In this document: positions 15,672 through 23,989 of the stretch, piece by piece
How positions within the stretch are numbered: the stretch's first letter is position 1
Layout: every line of letters starts with the position of its first letter
NCBI GenBank assembly: GCA_016765135.1
Contig: JAESQN010000002.1
Coordinates: 1-64,000 of the forward strand
Length of the DNA stretch: 64,000 bases
From: Robiginitomaculum sp.
Lineage (GTDB): Bacteria; Pseudomonadota; Alphaproteobacteria; Caulobacterales; Maricaulaceae
Direction of reading: 5' to 3'
The notes under the pieces: model-generated
Told to the model about the DNA's origin: nothing
Seen by the model: only the letters and a program-made list of their open reading frames with translations
The model's database searches: none
Position numbers and translations under genes: made by a program

Positions 15672-18095
15672 TTAATGTGCAGTAAGCCCGCCTTGATCTT
15701 GCGAACCGCCCCTGGAGAACATCCCGGACAGTTCGGCCTCGTCTTTAGCTGTCCATATTACCGGTGTCAAAGGTTTCGTGAGGGCTTTTTGCAAAACTTC
15801 ATCGACCGTTGCCACCGGAATGATTTCCAGCTTGGATTTGACGTTGTCGGGGATATCGGCCAGGTCTTTGGCATTGTCAATGGGGATCAACACGGTTTTG
15901 ACACCGCCCCTCAATGCCGCCAATAATTTTTCTTTCAGGCCACCGATTGGTAACACCCTGCCCCGCAAAGTTATTTCGCCGGTCATGGCAATATCCTTGC
16001 GGACTTTGATACCCGTAAGCACGGAAACCATGGCCGTGGCCATAGCTACACCGGCGGACGGGCCGTCTTTGGGGGTTGCGCCTTCGGGCACATGGACATG
16101 AATATCGGTGGTGCGAAATACTTTAGGGCTAATGCCAAACTCCGGTGCCCGCGCCTGAACATAGGAATTGGCGGCGGAGATGCTTTCTTTCATCACATCT
16201 TTGAGGTTCCCGGTAATGGTCATCTTGCCGCGCCCGGACATGGAGACGGCCTCTATGGTCAGGATATCCCCGCCCGCTGCCGTCCAGGCCAACCCGGTGA
16301 CGATACCGATTTGGTCTTCCTTATCGGTTTCGCCGAACCGGAATTTCTGAACCCCGAGAAAATCTTCGATATTTTTAGAGCTAATGGTGATTTTTTTAGC
16401 TTCCTTAGCAACGATCTTGGCCACGGATTTACGGGCCAGACGGGCCAGTTCGCGCTCCAAATTCCGCACCCCGGCTTCGCGGGTATAATAGCGGATAATA
16501 TCGCGCACGGCTTCGGTTTTGATGGCAAATTCGCCTTTTCTAAGGCCGTGATCCTTAACCTGTTTCTTGATCAGATGCCGCTCTGCAATTTCGATTTTTT
16601 CGTCCTCGGTATAACCGGGAATACGAATAACTTCCATACGGTCAAGCAAAGGCGGAGAAATATCCAGTGTGTTGGCCGTGGTTACGAACATCACATCGGA
16701 CAGGTCGTAATCCACCTCAAGGTAATGGTCGTTGAAATTAGCATTTTGCTCCGGGTCAAGCACCTCCAAAAGCGCCGCAGACGGATCGCCGCGCATATCA
16801 CTGCCCATTTTATCAATTTCGTCCAACAGAAACATCGGATTGGTATATTTGGCTTTTTTCATGCGCTGTATGATACGTCCGGGCATAGAGCCGATATAAG
16901 TGCGGCGGTGACCGCGAATTTCGCTCTCGTCGCGCACGCCGCCCAGGGATACCCGGACAAATTCGCGCCCCGTGGCTTCGGCGATAGACTTACCGAGCGA
17001 GGTTTTACCAACGCCGGGCGGGCCAACCAAACACAATATCGGGCCTTTCAGTTTTTTCATGCGGGTTTGGACGGCCAAATGCTCAATGATGCGCTCTTTG
17101 ACTTTATCAAGACCATAATGATCCCGGTCAAGAATGGTCTGCGCTTCGGCCAAATCCTTGCGCACCCGCTTTTTCTTACCCCAAGGCACAGACAACAGCC
17201 AGTCGAGATAATTACGAGACACATTGGCCTCAGCGGACATTGGCGACATTTGCGATAGTTTTTTAAGCTCCGCCTTGGCTTTTTTATTGGCTTCTTTGGT
17301 GAATTTTGTTTCGGCGATCTGTTTGGTTAGATCAGAAATTTCGTCGCCGTCCTCTTCACTACCAAGCTCGGTCTTGATAGCTTTCATCTGCTCGTTGAGA
17401 TAATATTCGCGCTGGGTTCTTTCCATTTGGTTTTTGACCCGGCCCCGGATTTTTCTCTCAACCTTGAGCACGCTAATCTCGCCCTCCATGAGCCCAAATA
17501 GCGTTTCAAGGCGGGTGACAGCATTGGTTTCGGCTAACAGTTTTTGCTTTTGGTCAATCTTTACCCCCAGATGCACGGCGATGGTATCCACCAGTTTCGC
17601 CGGGTCTTGGATATCTGCCACAGCGGTTACAATATCTTCGGAGATTTTATTGTTCAGCTTCACATATTTTGTAAATTGGTCAAAAACACTGCGTATCAAT
17701 ATTTTAGTGTTTTTGTCGGTCTTTCCCGTGGTTTTTAACGGGGCCAGTTCCGCTTCGAAATACTCGGAGTTATCGGTATAGCGAACGACTTTTGCCCGCA
17801 TACCGCCCTCAACCAGCACCCGCACAGTACCGTCAGGCAATTTCAGCAATTGCAAGATTTTGGCAACGCAACCAATGTCGTGGATGTCTTGGGTGCCCGG
17901 ATCTTCGGTCTTGGCGCTCTTTTGCGTCAGGAGAAGGATTTTCTTTTCCCCCTTCATCACTTCTTCAAGCGCCTTAATGGACTTTTCCCGTCCAACAAAC
18001 AGCGGCACCACCATAAAGGGGAACACCACGATATCGCGCAGAGGCAGGACGGGTAATATTTTTGCAGTCTGTGTCGCAATTTGGGTCATTGGCAT
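15672..18095 (-). CDS. lon: ATP-dependent protease Lon
   Basis: A LonA protease of 807 residues that degrades misfolded and regulatory proteins. It has the N-terminal substrate domain, an AAA+ module (Walker A GPPGVGKTSLGKSIA, Walker B MFLLDEIDKM) and a protease domain with the Ser/Lys dyad (Ser680 in TPKDGPSAG, Lys723 in GGLKEKLL). All key residues are present. It starts at MPMTQ or two codons later. A heat-shock-type promoter lies about 35-60 bp upstream. It completes the tig-clpP-clpX-lon proteostasis cluster, from which it is separated by the catalase module. Confidence 0.97.
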   Translation of the reverse strand: MPMTQIATQTAKILPVLPLRDIVVFPFMVVPLFVGREKSIKALEEVMKGEKKILLLTQKSAKTEDPGTQDIHDIGCVAKILQLLKLPDGTVRVLVEGGMRAKVVRYTDNSEYFEAELAPLKTTGKTDKNTKILIRSVFDQFTKYVKLNNKISEDIVTAVADIQDPAKLVDTIAVHLGVKIDQKQKLLAETNAVTRLETLFGLMEGEISVLKVERKIRGRVKNQMERTQREYYLNEQMKAIKTELGSEEDGDEISDLTKQIAETKFTKEANKKAKAELKKLSQMSPMSAEANVSRNYLDWLLSVPWGKKKRVRKDLAEAQTILDRDHYGLDKVKERIIEHLAVQTRMKKLKGPILCLVGPPGVGKTSLGKSIAEATGREFVRVSLGGVRDESEIRGHRRTYIGSMPGRIIQRMKKAKYTNPMFLLDEIDKMGSDMRGDPSAALLEVLDPEQNANFNDHYLEVDYDLSDVMFVTTANTLDISPPLLDRMEVIRIPGYTEDEKIEIAERHLIKKQVKDHGLRKGEFAIKTEAVRDIIRYYTREAGVRNLERELARLARKSVAKIVAKEAKKITISSKNIEDFLGVQKFRFGETDKEDQIGIVTGLAWTAAGGDILTIEAVSMSGRGKMTITGNLKDVMKESISAANSYVQARAPEFGISPKVFRTTDIHVHVPEGATPKDGPSAGVAMATAMVSVLTGIKVRKDIAMTGEITLRGRVLPIGGLKEKLLAALRGGVKTVLIPIDNAKDLADIPDNVKSKLEIIPVATVDEVLQKALTKPLTPVIWTAKDEAELSGMFSRGGSQDQGGLTAH

Positions 18096-18128
18096 GTCTT
18101 TACGTTATGAGTTCGGAGCTTCACCCAA

Positions 18129-18157
18129 ATATGGGGAAGATATACGCCCATATCAAC
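18129..18157 (-). promoter_or_regulatory. Heat-shock (sigma-32 type) promoter of lon
   Basis: On the minus strand CCCCATAT is a perfect match to the RpoH -10 element CCCCATNT. It is preceded at 13 bp by TTGATAT, which keeps the TTGA core of the -35 element. The predicted start would be about 27 bases before lon. Lon is a classic heat-shock gene, which supports the reading. Confidence 0.6.
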
Positions 18158-18162
18158 CCATA

Positions 18163-18214
18163 CATCTGTAGAAATAGAAAAAAACAGGCATCTGTAGAAA
18201 TAGAAAAAAACAGC
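18163..18214. repeat. 26-bp tandem duplication upstream of lon
   Basis: Two consecutive copies of a 26-bp unit starting CATCTGTAGAAATAG and ending in an A-rich run differ only in the last base. They lie just upstream of the predicted lon -35 box. On the minus strand the units provide two T-rich tracts, reminiscent of an UP element or a bent-DNA segment. Confidence 0.85.
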
Positions 18215-18242
18215 CGCAGCCTTTATTTTAGCTTGCCCAAAT

Positions 18243-18818
18243 TCATCGCTCTGCTGGGTGGACAGTTTTCGAATGTAATAAATCCACCATTTTGCGGTTG
18301 CCTTGTTGCTTCGCAAGAGAAACGGCGGTGTTACCCAAACGATCCTTTTTGTCAGCCTCAGCTCCCTTGGACACGAGCCATTGCACCTGGTCTGTCCGTC
18401 CAAATAGTGCTGCCATCATCAAAGCGGTTTGCCCATTATTGTTTACGGCATCAACGGCGCACTTATACTCCAGTAATTTGCGCGCCATGTCATCATGACC
18501 CGCAAATGCTACGCCCATTTGTGCGGTGTTACCCTTGTGATCGCCAGCGCAAATATCTGCGCCATTAGCCGCAAGATAGGTAACTGTTTTAGCCTGGTTA
18601 TTATAAGCCGCCAAGATAAAAGCCGTATAACCTTTTTTATTGCGCGCTTCAATCGGCGCACCCGCCTCGATCAAGCCTTGTAATATATCCACCCGGCCAT
18701 TGCGGGCCGCATCGAAATACAAGGCGGCCAATTTTTCGGGTGTATATGTTTCGCCGCTATGTGCGTTCATGGGCAATGCACTGGCTAGCAAAATAATGAT
18801 CGTCATAAAATACTTCAT
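18243..18818 (-). CDS. Periplasmic ankyrin-repeat protein (AnkB-like)
   Basis: A 191-residue exported ankyrin protein. The signal peptide MKYFMTIIILLASALPMNAHS is followed by four to five ankyrin repeats (for example GRVDILQGLIEAGAPIEA and NNQAKTVTYLAANGADI). The start MKYFMT is preferred because GAGAGG precedes it. It directly follows the exported catalase gene on the same strand. In Pseudomonas aeruginosa an ankyrin protein, AnkB, is encoded beside catalase KatB and is needed for full catalase activity, so a catalase-support role in the periplasm is a reasonable inference. Confidence 0.9.
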   Translation of the reverse strand: MKYFMTIIILLASALPMNAHSGETYTPEKLAALYFDAARNGRVDILQGLIEAGAPIEARNKKGYTAFILAAYNNQAKTVTYLAANGADICAGDHKGNTAQMGVAFAGHDDMARKLLEYKCAVDAVNNNGQTALMMAALFGRTDQVQWLVSKGAEADKKDRLGNTAVSLAKQQGNRKMVDLLHSKTVHPAER

Positions 18819-18894
18819 GATAAACCTCTCGTAAAAAATTGGCGCAACATTGCCTGAAATAGGTGACAATGTTGCGCCTCAGAATGGCCGCAAA

Positions 18895-20448
18895 CTACTG
18901 TGAAGCTACCTGAATGCTGTTTGCGCGGCGCTTGACTGCCGACAAATTCACATTAACGGCTTTGGCCAGACGCATACCGTAGTCCTTGTCTGCGAGGAAA
19001 AAATGCGCCACCATTATTTCTTTCACTTCAGTATTTTTCACCTGCCCCAAATCACCAGCAAGATTGCTGATCAAATTGGTTTGTTGCCCGGCGTCCAAGG
19101 AGCGGTAAAACGTCCCAGCTTGCTTGAACGGCGCTTTAATACTGATGGCCTTTTTCTCTGCAATACCAGTAACGACATAGGACGCCGTAGTAATTTTGGC
19201 ATTGTCGGAATATGCATTGTCATTGCGCGTGCGTGATGGTTGATAATTCACATCTCCGCTTGGTGTGCCAAAGTTCATTGTGCCGTCTTGGCTACCATTG
19301 CGTACTGGTACAAGCGGCGCATTTACTGGCAGCATCTGATAATTGGTGCCAACGCGGTAACGCTGCGTATCAGAATATGAGAACAAACGTCCTTGCAATA
19401 ACCGGTCAGGCGAAGCATCAATCCCTGGTACAAAAACACCCGGTGAAAATGCGGATTGCTCTGTTGAGGCAAAGAAATTGTCCGGCACTTTATTGAGGGT
19501 CATCGTACCAATTTTAACGGTTTTGAACACTGAACCTTCCTCAGCCCAGTCTTTCGTGGCGTCAAAAGGGTTGAAATCAAGCTTGCCAATATCTTTGGGG
19601 TCAAGAATAATCGCGCTCAAGTCCCATTTGGGATATTTACCAGCCGCAATATCGGCATAGAGAGATTTAGTCGCAAAGTTAAACGGTTTCGCAGATGCTT
19701 CTGCCGCCGTAAGTGTTTTAACGCCCTGTTGGGTTTTCCAGCGAAATTTAGCAAATACAGTATCGCCGCTTTTGTTGATCAAGCGCAAAGCATGCACCGA
19801 ATTTCCGTCCATATATTGCAGGCCGGCAGGGGTGCCGAGGTCTGTATAAACCTGGGTGAGCATGTTCGTCGATTCTGGAATATGAGAGAAAAAATCAAAA
19901 AACCGGTTCGGGTCTTGCTGATTGGTCACCGGAGATGGCTTGAGACTATGCACCATGTCAGGGAATTTTATCGCATCACGAATAAAGAAAACCGGTAGAT
20001 TGTTACCGACAAGATCCCAATTGCCTTGGTCTGTGTAAAACTTGGTGGCAAATCCGCGTGGATCGCGTAAACCTTCAGGCGAACCTTTGGGGTGAACAAC
20101 CGTGGACATACGTACAAATACTGGCGTTGTTTTGCCCTTGTCCGCGAATAGAGACGCTGTCGTAAATTTACCGATTTCAGTGTTGGTGACCACAAATTCG
20201 CCCTCTACACCTGTGCCGCGTGCATGCACGACCCGTTCGGGAATGCGCTCACGATCAAAGCGTGCCAATTTTTCGATCAGGTGAAAATCTTCCAGCAAAA
20301 CGCCGCCAAACTCACCTGCGGTTTTAGAGTTTTGGTTGTCAGACACGGGCGCACCGGAATCTTGGGTAAGTTGTGGGTTTTGCGCAAATGCGCTCCCGCT
20401 TATCATCAAGGTGCTTATTGCTACCGTTATTAAAAATTTCGTTTTCAT
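18895..20448 (-). CDS. Exported heme catalase (KatB-like)
   Basis: A monofunctional heme catalase of 517 residues that splits hydrogen peroxide. It has a Sec signal peptide (MKTKFLITVAISTLMISGSAFAQ), so it works in the periplasm. Conserved residues seen are the catalytic His in RVVHARGTG, the Asn in DLVGNNLPVFF and the heme-ligand Tyr in RLFSYSDTQRYRVG. The chosen ATG has GGAGA upstream; a start six codons earlier lacks one. The gene lies between oxyR and an ankyrin gene on one strand, with an OxyR-type operator in its promoter. Confidence 0.95.
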   Translation of the reverse strand: MKTKFLITVAISTLMISGSAFAQNPQLTQDSGAPVSDNQNSKTAGEFGGVLLEDFHLIEKLARFDRERIPERVVHARGTGVEGEFVVTNTEIGKFTTASLFADKGKTTPVFVRMSTVVHPKGSPEGLRDPRGFATKFYTDQGNWDLVGNNLPVFFIRDAIKFPDMVHSLKPSPVTNQQDPNRFFDFFSHIPESTNMLTQVYTDLGTPAGLQYMDGNSVHALRLINKSGDTVFAKFRWKTQQGVKTLTAAEASAKPFNFATKSLYADIAAGKYPKWDLSAIILDPKDIGKLDFNPFDATKDWAEEGSVFKTVKIGTMTLNKVPDNFFASTEQSAFSPGVFVPGIDASPDRLLQGRLFSYSDTQRYRVGTNYQMLPVNAPLVPVRNGSQDGTMNFGTPSGDVNYQPSRTRNDNAYSDNAKITTASYVVTGIAEKKAISIKAPFKQAGTFYRSLDAGQQTNLISNLAGDLGQVKNTEVKEIMVAHFFLADKDYGMRLAKAVNVNLSAVKRRANSIQVASQ

Positions 20449-20505
20449 AAAAAATCTCCGCTTCAATTAAACATTCAAAAGCGCAAAATGCGCTGATGTT
20501 GTTTC

Positions 20506-20574
20506 TTTATAGAGGCGGAGGTTTTGAATTTGAAATTGGCAGTTACGATATGACTTATCGGTAAGGCCGATAAG
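20506..20574 (-). promoter_or_regulatory. Catalase promoter with LysR-type (OxyR) operator
   Basis: The operator CTTATCGG-TAAGG-CCGATAAG (20554-20574) is a perfect inverted repeat with the T-N11-A core of LysR-family sites. Downstream on the minus strand a TATAAA -10 box (20506-20511) lies 17 bp from a weak TTCAAA -35 box. The operator centre falls near -65 relative to the expected start, the usual activator position. A weak -35 box fits activation by oxidised OxyR, which is encoded next door. Confidence 0.6.
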
Positions 20575-20581
20575 TGCATTA

Positions 20582-21502
20582 TTATAGTTGTAATGCTAGG
20601 TCTTTACCCAAACTCGGCGAAGTGGAAATAAGCTTGGACAGTGCTTCAAGACATAATTTTCGGGGAAAAGACTTTCGGAAAATCATACGCACAGTTCTTG
20701 TGGGTTTTGGCGAGAACCGTTTAAGTGAAGTCGGGCCTGCTTGATCATTGAGGTTGCTGGCGGCCAATTTGGGTAAGAACGTATAGCCCCTGTCTGCACG
20801 AACCAACTCGATCACGGTCTGTAGCCCTGCGTCTCTTAAATCCACCTGCCCGCTCACGGCTTCGTTGTTCAGCTTGCAAAGCTCCAGGGTTTGGTCGCGC
20901 AAGCAGTGACCTTCGGGCAATAATAACAAATCTTCGGGGCTGATATCATGGGCTTCGATACGAGTTTTTTTGCTACTGAGAGGATGGGTCGCTGGACACA
21001 AGAGCAGAAATTCTTCGCTGTATAACTCTATTTCTTCGATATTTCCAGGCGGTATTTCCGTCGCAATTATGGCCGCATCAATTGTGAAATTCGCCAACAT
21101 TGCGTACAATGTCTCCGTCTTATCTTCATGCAATGAAAGGGTTAATTTGGGATGATCTGTGAGAGTTTGAGATAAAAAATGGGGGACAAGATAGGGAGCT
21201 ATTGTTGGAATAATACCAAGCTTCAACTCCCCGCACAATATATCCGATTGGGCGGACGCCAAATTTTCGATATTTTGAGCATGGGTCATGATTTGCCGTG
21301 CTTCGGCAATAATTTTCTCGCCAATGCCCGTTATATTGACACCGCGTGTCGTGCGTTCAAAGATCGTGACCTGGAGCTGTTCTTCCAGTTTTTTTATCTG
21401 ACCGCTGAGTGTTGGCTGGGAAATAAAAACCGCATCAGCCGCCTTACCAAAATGCAAGTGATCTGCCACCGCTACAAGATATTTCAGATCTTTTAAATTC
21501 AT
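20582..21502 (-). CDS. oxyR: Hydrogen peroxide-sensing regulator OxyR
   Basis: A LysR-type regulator of 306 residues. The N-terminal winged helix-turn-helix (residues 1-60, FGKAADAVFISQPTLSGQIKKLEEQL) is followed by the periplasmic-binding-like sensor domain. The redox pair is explicit: GHCLRDQTLELC gives Cys200 and Cys209, matching Cys199/Cys208 of E. coli OxyR. It is co-directional with and directly upstream of the exported catalase, unlike the more usual divergent layout. It probably activates catalase through the palindrome in the 130-bp gap between the two genes. Confidence 0.95.
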   Translation of the reverse strand: MNLKDLKYLVAVADHLHFGKAADAVFISQPTLSGQIKKLEEQLQVTIFERTTRGVNITGIGEKIIAEARQIMTHAQNIENLASAQSDILCGELKLGIIPTIAPYLVPHFLSQTLTDHPKLTLSLHEDKTETLYAMLANFTIDAAIIATEIPPGNIEEIELYSEEFLLLCPATHPLSSKKTRIEAHDISPEDLLLLPEGHCLRDQTLELCKLNNEAVSGQVDLRDAGLQTVIELVRADRGYTFLPKLAASNLNDQAGPTSLKRFSPKPTRTVRMIFRKSFPRKLCLEALSKLISTSPSLGKDLALQL

Positions 21503-21638
21503 TATACCTCACAATATAATGATTCTAAAAACAAAAGATATGAAATAATTTAGACTGCTTACGTTTGATTGATTTTCAACATGTGCCTACACGCCGTAAA
21601 CGGGGAAAGAAAAACAAATCCAATTAGGAACAGAAGTT

Positions 21639-22904
21639 TTAGGACGCTTTATCAGCCTTTTTGGCTTGTTTTGTGTAAATCAACAGCGGTTTGGCGCTAC
21701 CGTTTACCACTTCTGCATTGATCACAACTTCTTCGACGCCTTCATAGGTCGGTAGATCGTACATGGTATCTAGCAAAATGCTTTCCATGATAGAGCGTAG
21801 TCCACGAGCACCAGTTTTGCGCTTGATGGCCCGCTTGGCAATGGCCTTGAGCGCACCTTCATTGAAGCTGAGACGGACATTTTCCATGTCAAACATAAGT
21901 TGATATTGCTTAACCAGAGCGTTTTTCGGCTTGCTAAGGATAGTCACCAAAGCCGCTTCGTCCAAATTGGTCAGAGTAGCAATGACAGGCAAACGCCCAA
22001 CAAATTCAGGGATAAGCCCAAACTTCACCAGATCTTCTGGCTCTATCCCTTGCAGGATTTCACCGACATTGCGCTCGTCAGCTTCTTTAAGTTCGCCACC
22101 AAACCCAATGCTGACTTTACTACCCCGGTCCGCAATAACTTTTTCCAACCCGGCAAATGCGCCGCCCACGACAAACAGGATATTGGTGGTATCCACCTGT
22201 AAAAACTCCTGTTGGGGGTGTTTACGACCGCCCTGGGGCGGGACGGAAGCAACCGTGCCTTCCATGATTTTCAAAAGAGCCTGTTGCACGCCCTCACCCG
22301 ATACATCACGGGTGATGGACGGGTTGTCAGACTTGCGGCTGATTTTATCAACCTCGTCAATATAGACAATGCCGCGCTGGGCCCGCTCCACATTGTAATC
22401 GGCGGACTGCAAAAGTTTCAGGATGATATTTTCAACATCTTCGCCCACATATCCAGCTTCGGTGAGTGTGGTTGCATCAGCCATAGTAAAAGGCACATCC
22501 AAAATCCGGGCCAGCGTTTGCGCCAGCAAGGTTTTACCGCACCCGGTCGGGCCAACCAGAAGGATATTGGACTTCGCCAATTCAACATCATCAGCTTTTC
22601 CAGCGTAATTCAGACGTTTATAATGATTGTGTACGGCCACCGACAAGACCCGCTTGGCATGGCCTTGCCCAATGACATAATCATCCAACGTATCGCAAAT
22701 TTCCTGGGGTGTCGGCACGCCTTCTTTGTTTTGTGAAATACTGGCCTTGCCTTCTTCGCGAATGATATCCATGCAAAGCTCTACACATTCATCACAGATG
22801 AAAACGGTCGGGCCAGCGATCAGTTTACGAACCTCATGTTGGCTTTTGCCACAAAAGGAACAATACAGCGTGTTTTTCGCGTCCGTGCCGCCTGATTTAC
22901 TCAT
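21639..22904 (-). CDS. clpX: Clp protease ATP-binding subunit ClpX
   Basis: The unfoldase that feeds substrates to ClpP. The 421 residues contain the N-terminal C4 zinc finger (CSFCG...CDEC), Walker [16 protein letters not shown], the pore loop GYVGEDVEN, Walker [18 protein letters not shown] (sensor-1/arginine region) and GARGLRSI (sensor 2). The ATG at MSKSGG is preferred, as GGAAG precedes it; a GTG four codons earlier is possible. It follows clpP with a gap of about 200 bp that holds a 19-bp palindrome. Confidence 0.97.
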   Translation of the reverse strand: MSKSGGTDAKNTLYCSFCGKSQHEVRKLIAGPTVFICDECVELCMDIIREEGKASISQNKEGVPTPQEICDTLDDYVIGQGHAKRVLSVAVHNHYKRLNYAGKADDVELAKSNILLVGPTGCGKTLLAQTLARILDVPFTMADATTLTEAGYVGEDVENIILKLLQSADYNVERAQRGIVYIDEVDKISRKSDNPSITRDVSGEGVQQALLKIMEGTVASVPPQGGRKHPQQEFLQVDTTNILFVVGGAFAGLEKVIADRGSKVSIGFGGELKEADERNVGEILQGIEPEDLVKFGLIPEFVGRLPVIATLTNLDEAALVTILSKPKNALVKQYQLMFDMENVRLSFNEGALKAIAKRAIKRKTGARGLRSIMESILLDTMYDLPTYEGVEEVVINAEVVNGSAKPLLIYTKQAKKADKAS

Positions 22905-22971
22905 TCGTGCTTCCACTTCTCTTAGTGCCTGGTCTCTTATTGTTTAGCGGTTTTGTCATAAAACCCCCGAT

Positions 22972-22990
22972 TTGCAAAATGGTTTTGCAA
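22972..22990. promoter_or_regulatory. Palindrome upstream of clpX, possible operator
   Basis: TTGCAAAA-TGG-TTTTGCAA is a perfect inverted repeat with 8-base arms and a 3-base centre, about 70 bp upstream of the clpX start. It does not match CIRCE or the LexA box. Its size suggests a dimeric regulator; identity is unknown. Confidence 0.35.
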
Positions 22991-23103
22991 GAGACATGCC
23001 GCAATATAACTTAATAACTGTTCTAAAATACGACATTTTCATTACAAATAGCTTATTAAATCCCACATAGGAACATTTTTTTTGAACTCGGGCATCCTAC
23101 CGC

Positions 23104-23760
23104 TTATTTGGCGTCCGCTCTGGACGTATAAACATGATCAACAATACCGAATTTCTGCGCATCTTCCGAAGTCATAAAGAAATCCCGGTCCAATGTCTTT
23201 TCAATAGTCGCGTATTTTTGACCCGTATGTTTCACATAAATTTCGTTTAAGCGTTTCTTGAGGGCCAGAATATCATTGGCATGGCGCTGAATATCCGAAG
23301 CCTGTCCACGAAACCCGCCCGAAGGTTGGTGCACCATGACCCGCGCATTAGGCAGGGCGACGCGCATGTCTTTATGACCAGCACATAATAACAGCGACCC
23401 CATAGACGCGGCCTGGCCCGTACACACGGTCGAAACCGGGGACTTAATGTATTGCATAGTGTCGTAAATCGCCAGGCCAGAGGTGACAATACCGCCTGGT
23501 GAGTTGATATACATATATATCTCTTTTTTCGGGTTCTCTGATTCCAAGAACAGAAGCTGCGCCGTGATCGACATAGCCATGGCATCATCAACAGGCCCGG
23601 TTAGAAATATAATCCGGTCTTTGAGCAGGCGCGAGTAAATATCAAAGGCCCGCTCACCCCGGCTGGTTTGCTCAATTACGGTGGGTACGAGATAGGAGGT
23701 TGGTTCAGAAAAGTCGTGCATAATTACATCCAAAGCTTTTTCGTTGTCCGTAGACAACAT
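23104..23760 (-). CDS. clpP: ATP-dependent Clp protease proteolytic subunit ClpP
   Basis: A serine peptidase forming the tetradecameric Clp chamber. The catalytic Ser lies in [12 protein letters not shown] and the His in VMVHQPSGG, with the Asp in the last quarter. The conserved start of the mature domain is [24 protein letters not shown]. The initiation codon is uncertain: MLSTDNE (used here) or MHDFSEP 13 codons later, which has GGAT upstream and better matches the usual ClpP N-terminus. A CTTGAAA heat-shock -35-like box lies about 65 bp upstream, but no convincing partner -10 was found. Confidence 0.96.
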   Translation of the reverse strand: MLSTDNEKALDVIMHDFSEPTSYLVPTVIEQTSRGERAFDIYSRLLKDRIIFLTGPVDDAMAMSITAQLLFLESENPKKEIYMYINSPGGIVTSGLAIYDTMQYIKSPVSTVCTGQAASMGSLLLCAGHKDMRVALPNARVMVHQPSGGFRGQASDIQRHANDILALKKRLNEIYVKHTGQKYATIEKTLDRDFFMTSEDAQKFGIVDHVYTSRADAK

Positions 23761-23874
23761 TATATGATTCGTCCCACACAATCGCGGGGAATAGTTACCT
23801 CAATATTTATATTATGAAATAAATTTCAAGAGGGGGGGCGGGGAAAATGACCAATGAATGCTCATAGAAGCCCT

Positions 23875-23959
23875 GTAGGGTGGATTAGCTTCTTTAGCGT
23901 AATCCACCATTGGTACACACCAAAGGTGGATTACGCTAAAGAAGCCTAATCCACCCTAC
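23875..23959. repeat. Palindromic repeat family A, copy 2
   Basis: An 85-bp element with ends GTAGGGTGGATTAG and CTAATCCACCCTAC and internal TAATCCACC/GGTGGATTA arms. It sits between tig and clpP, both on the minus strand, 30 bp after the tig stop codon. Confidence 0.92.
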
Positions 23960-23989
23960 GAAATTCCGATTTTAAACCCAAACGCCAGT

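Noticed and set aside
16092-17258. Long open frame (388 codons) on the plus strand opposite lon
   Set aside because: It is fully antisense to lon, whose domains and catalytic residues are intact; the translation has no recognisable domain and is rich in His/Gly/Phe as expected of a shadow frame.
23824-23830. CTTGAAA upstream of clpP as a heat-shock promoter
   Set aside because: The -35-like box is perfect, but no CCCCATNT-type -10 occurs at 11-16 bp, so I did not list it as a promoter.
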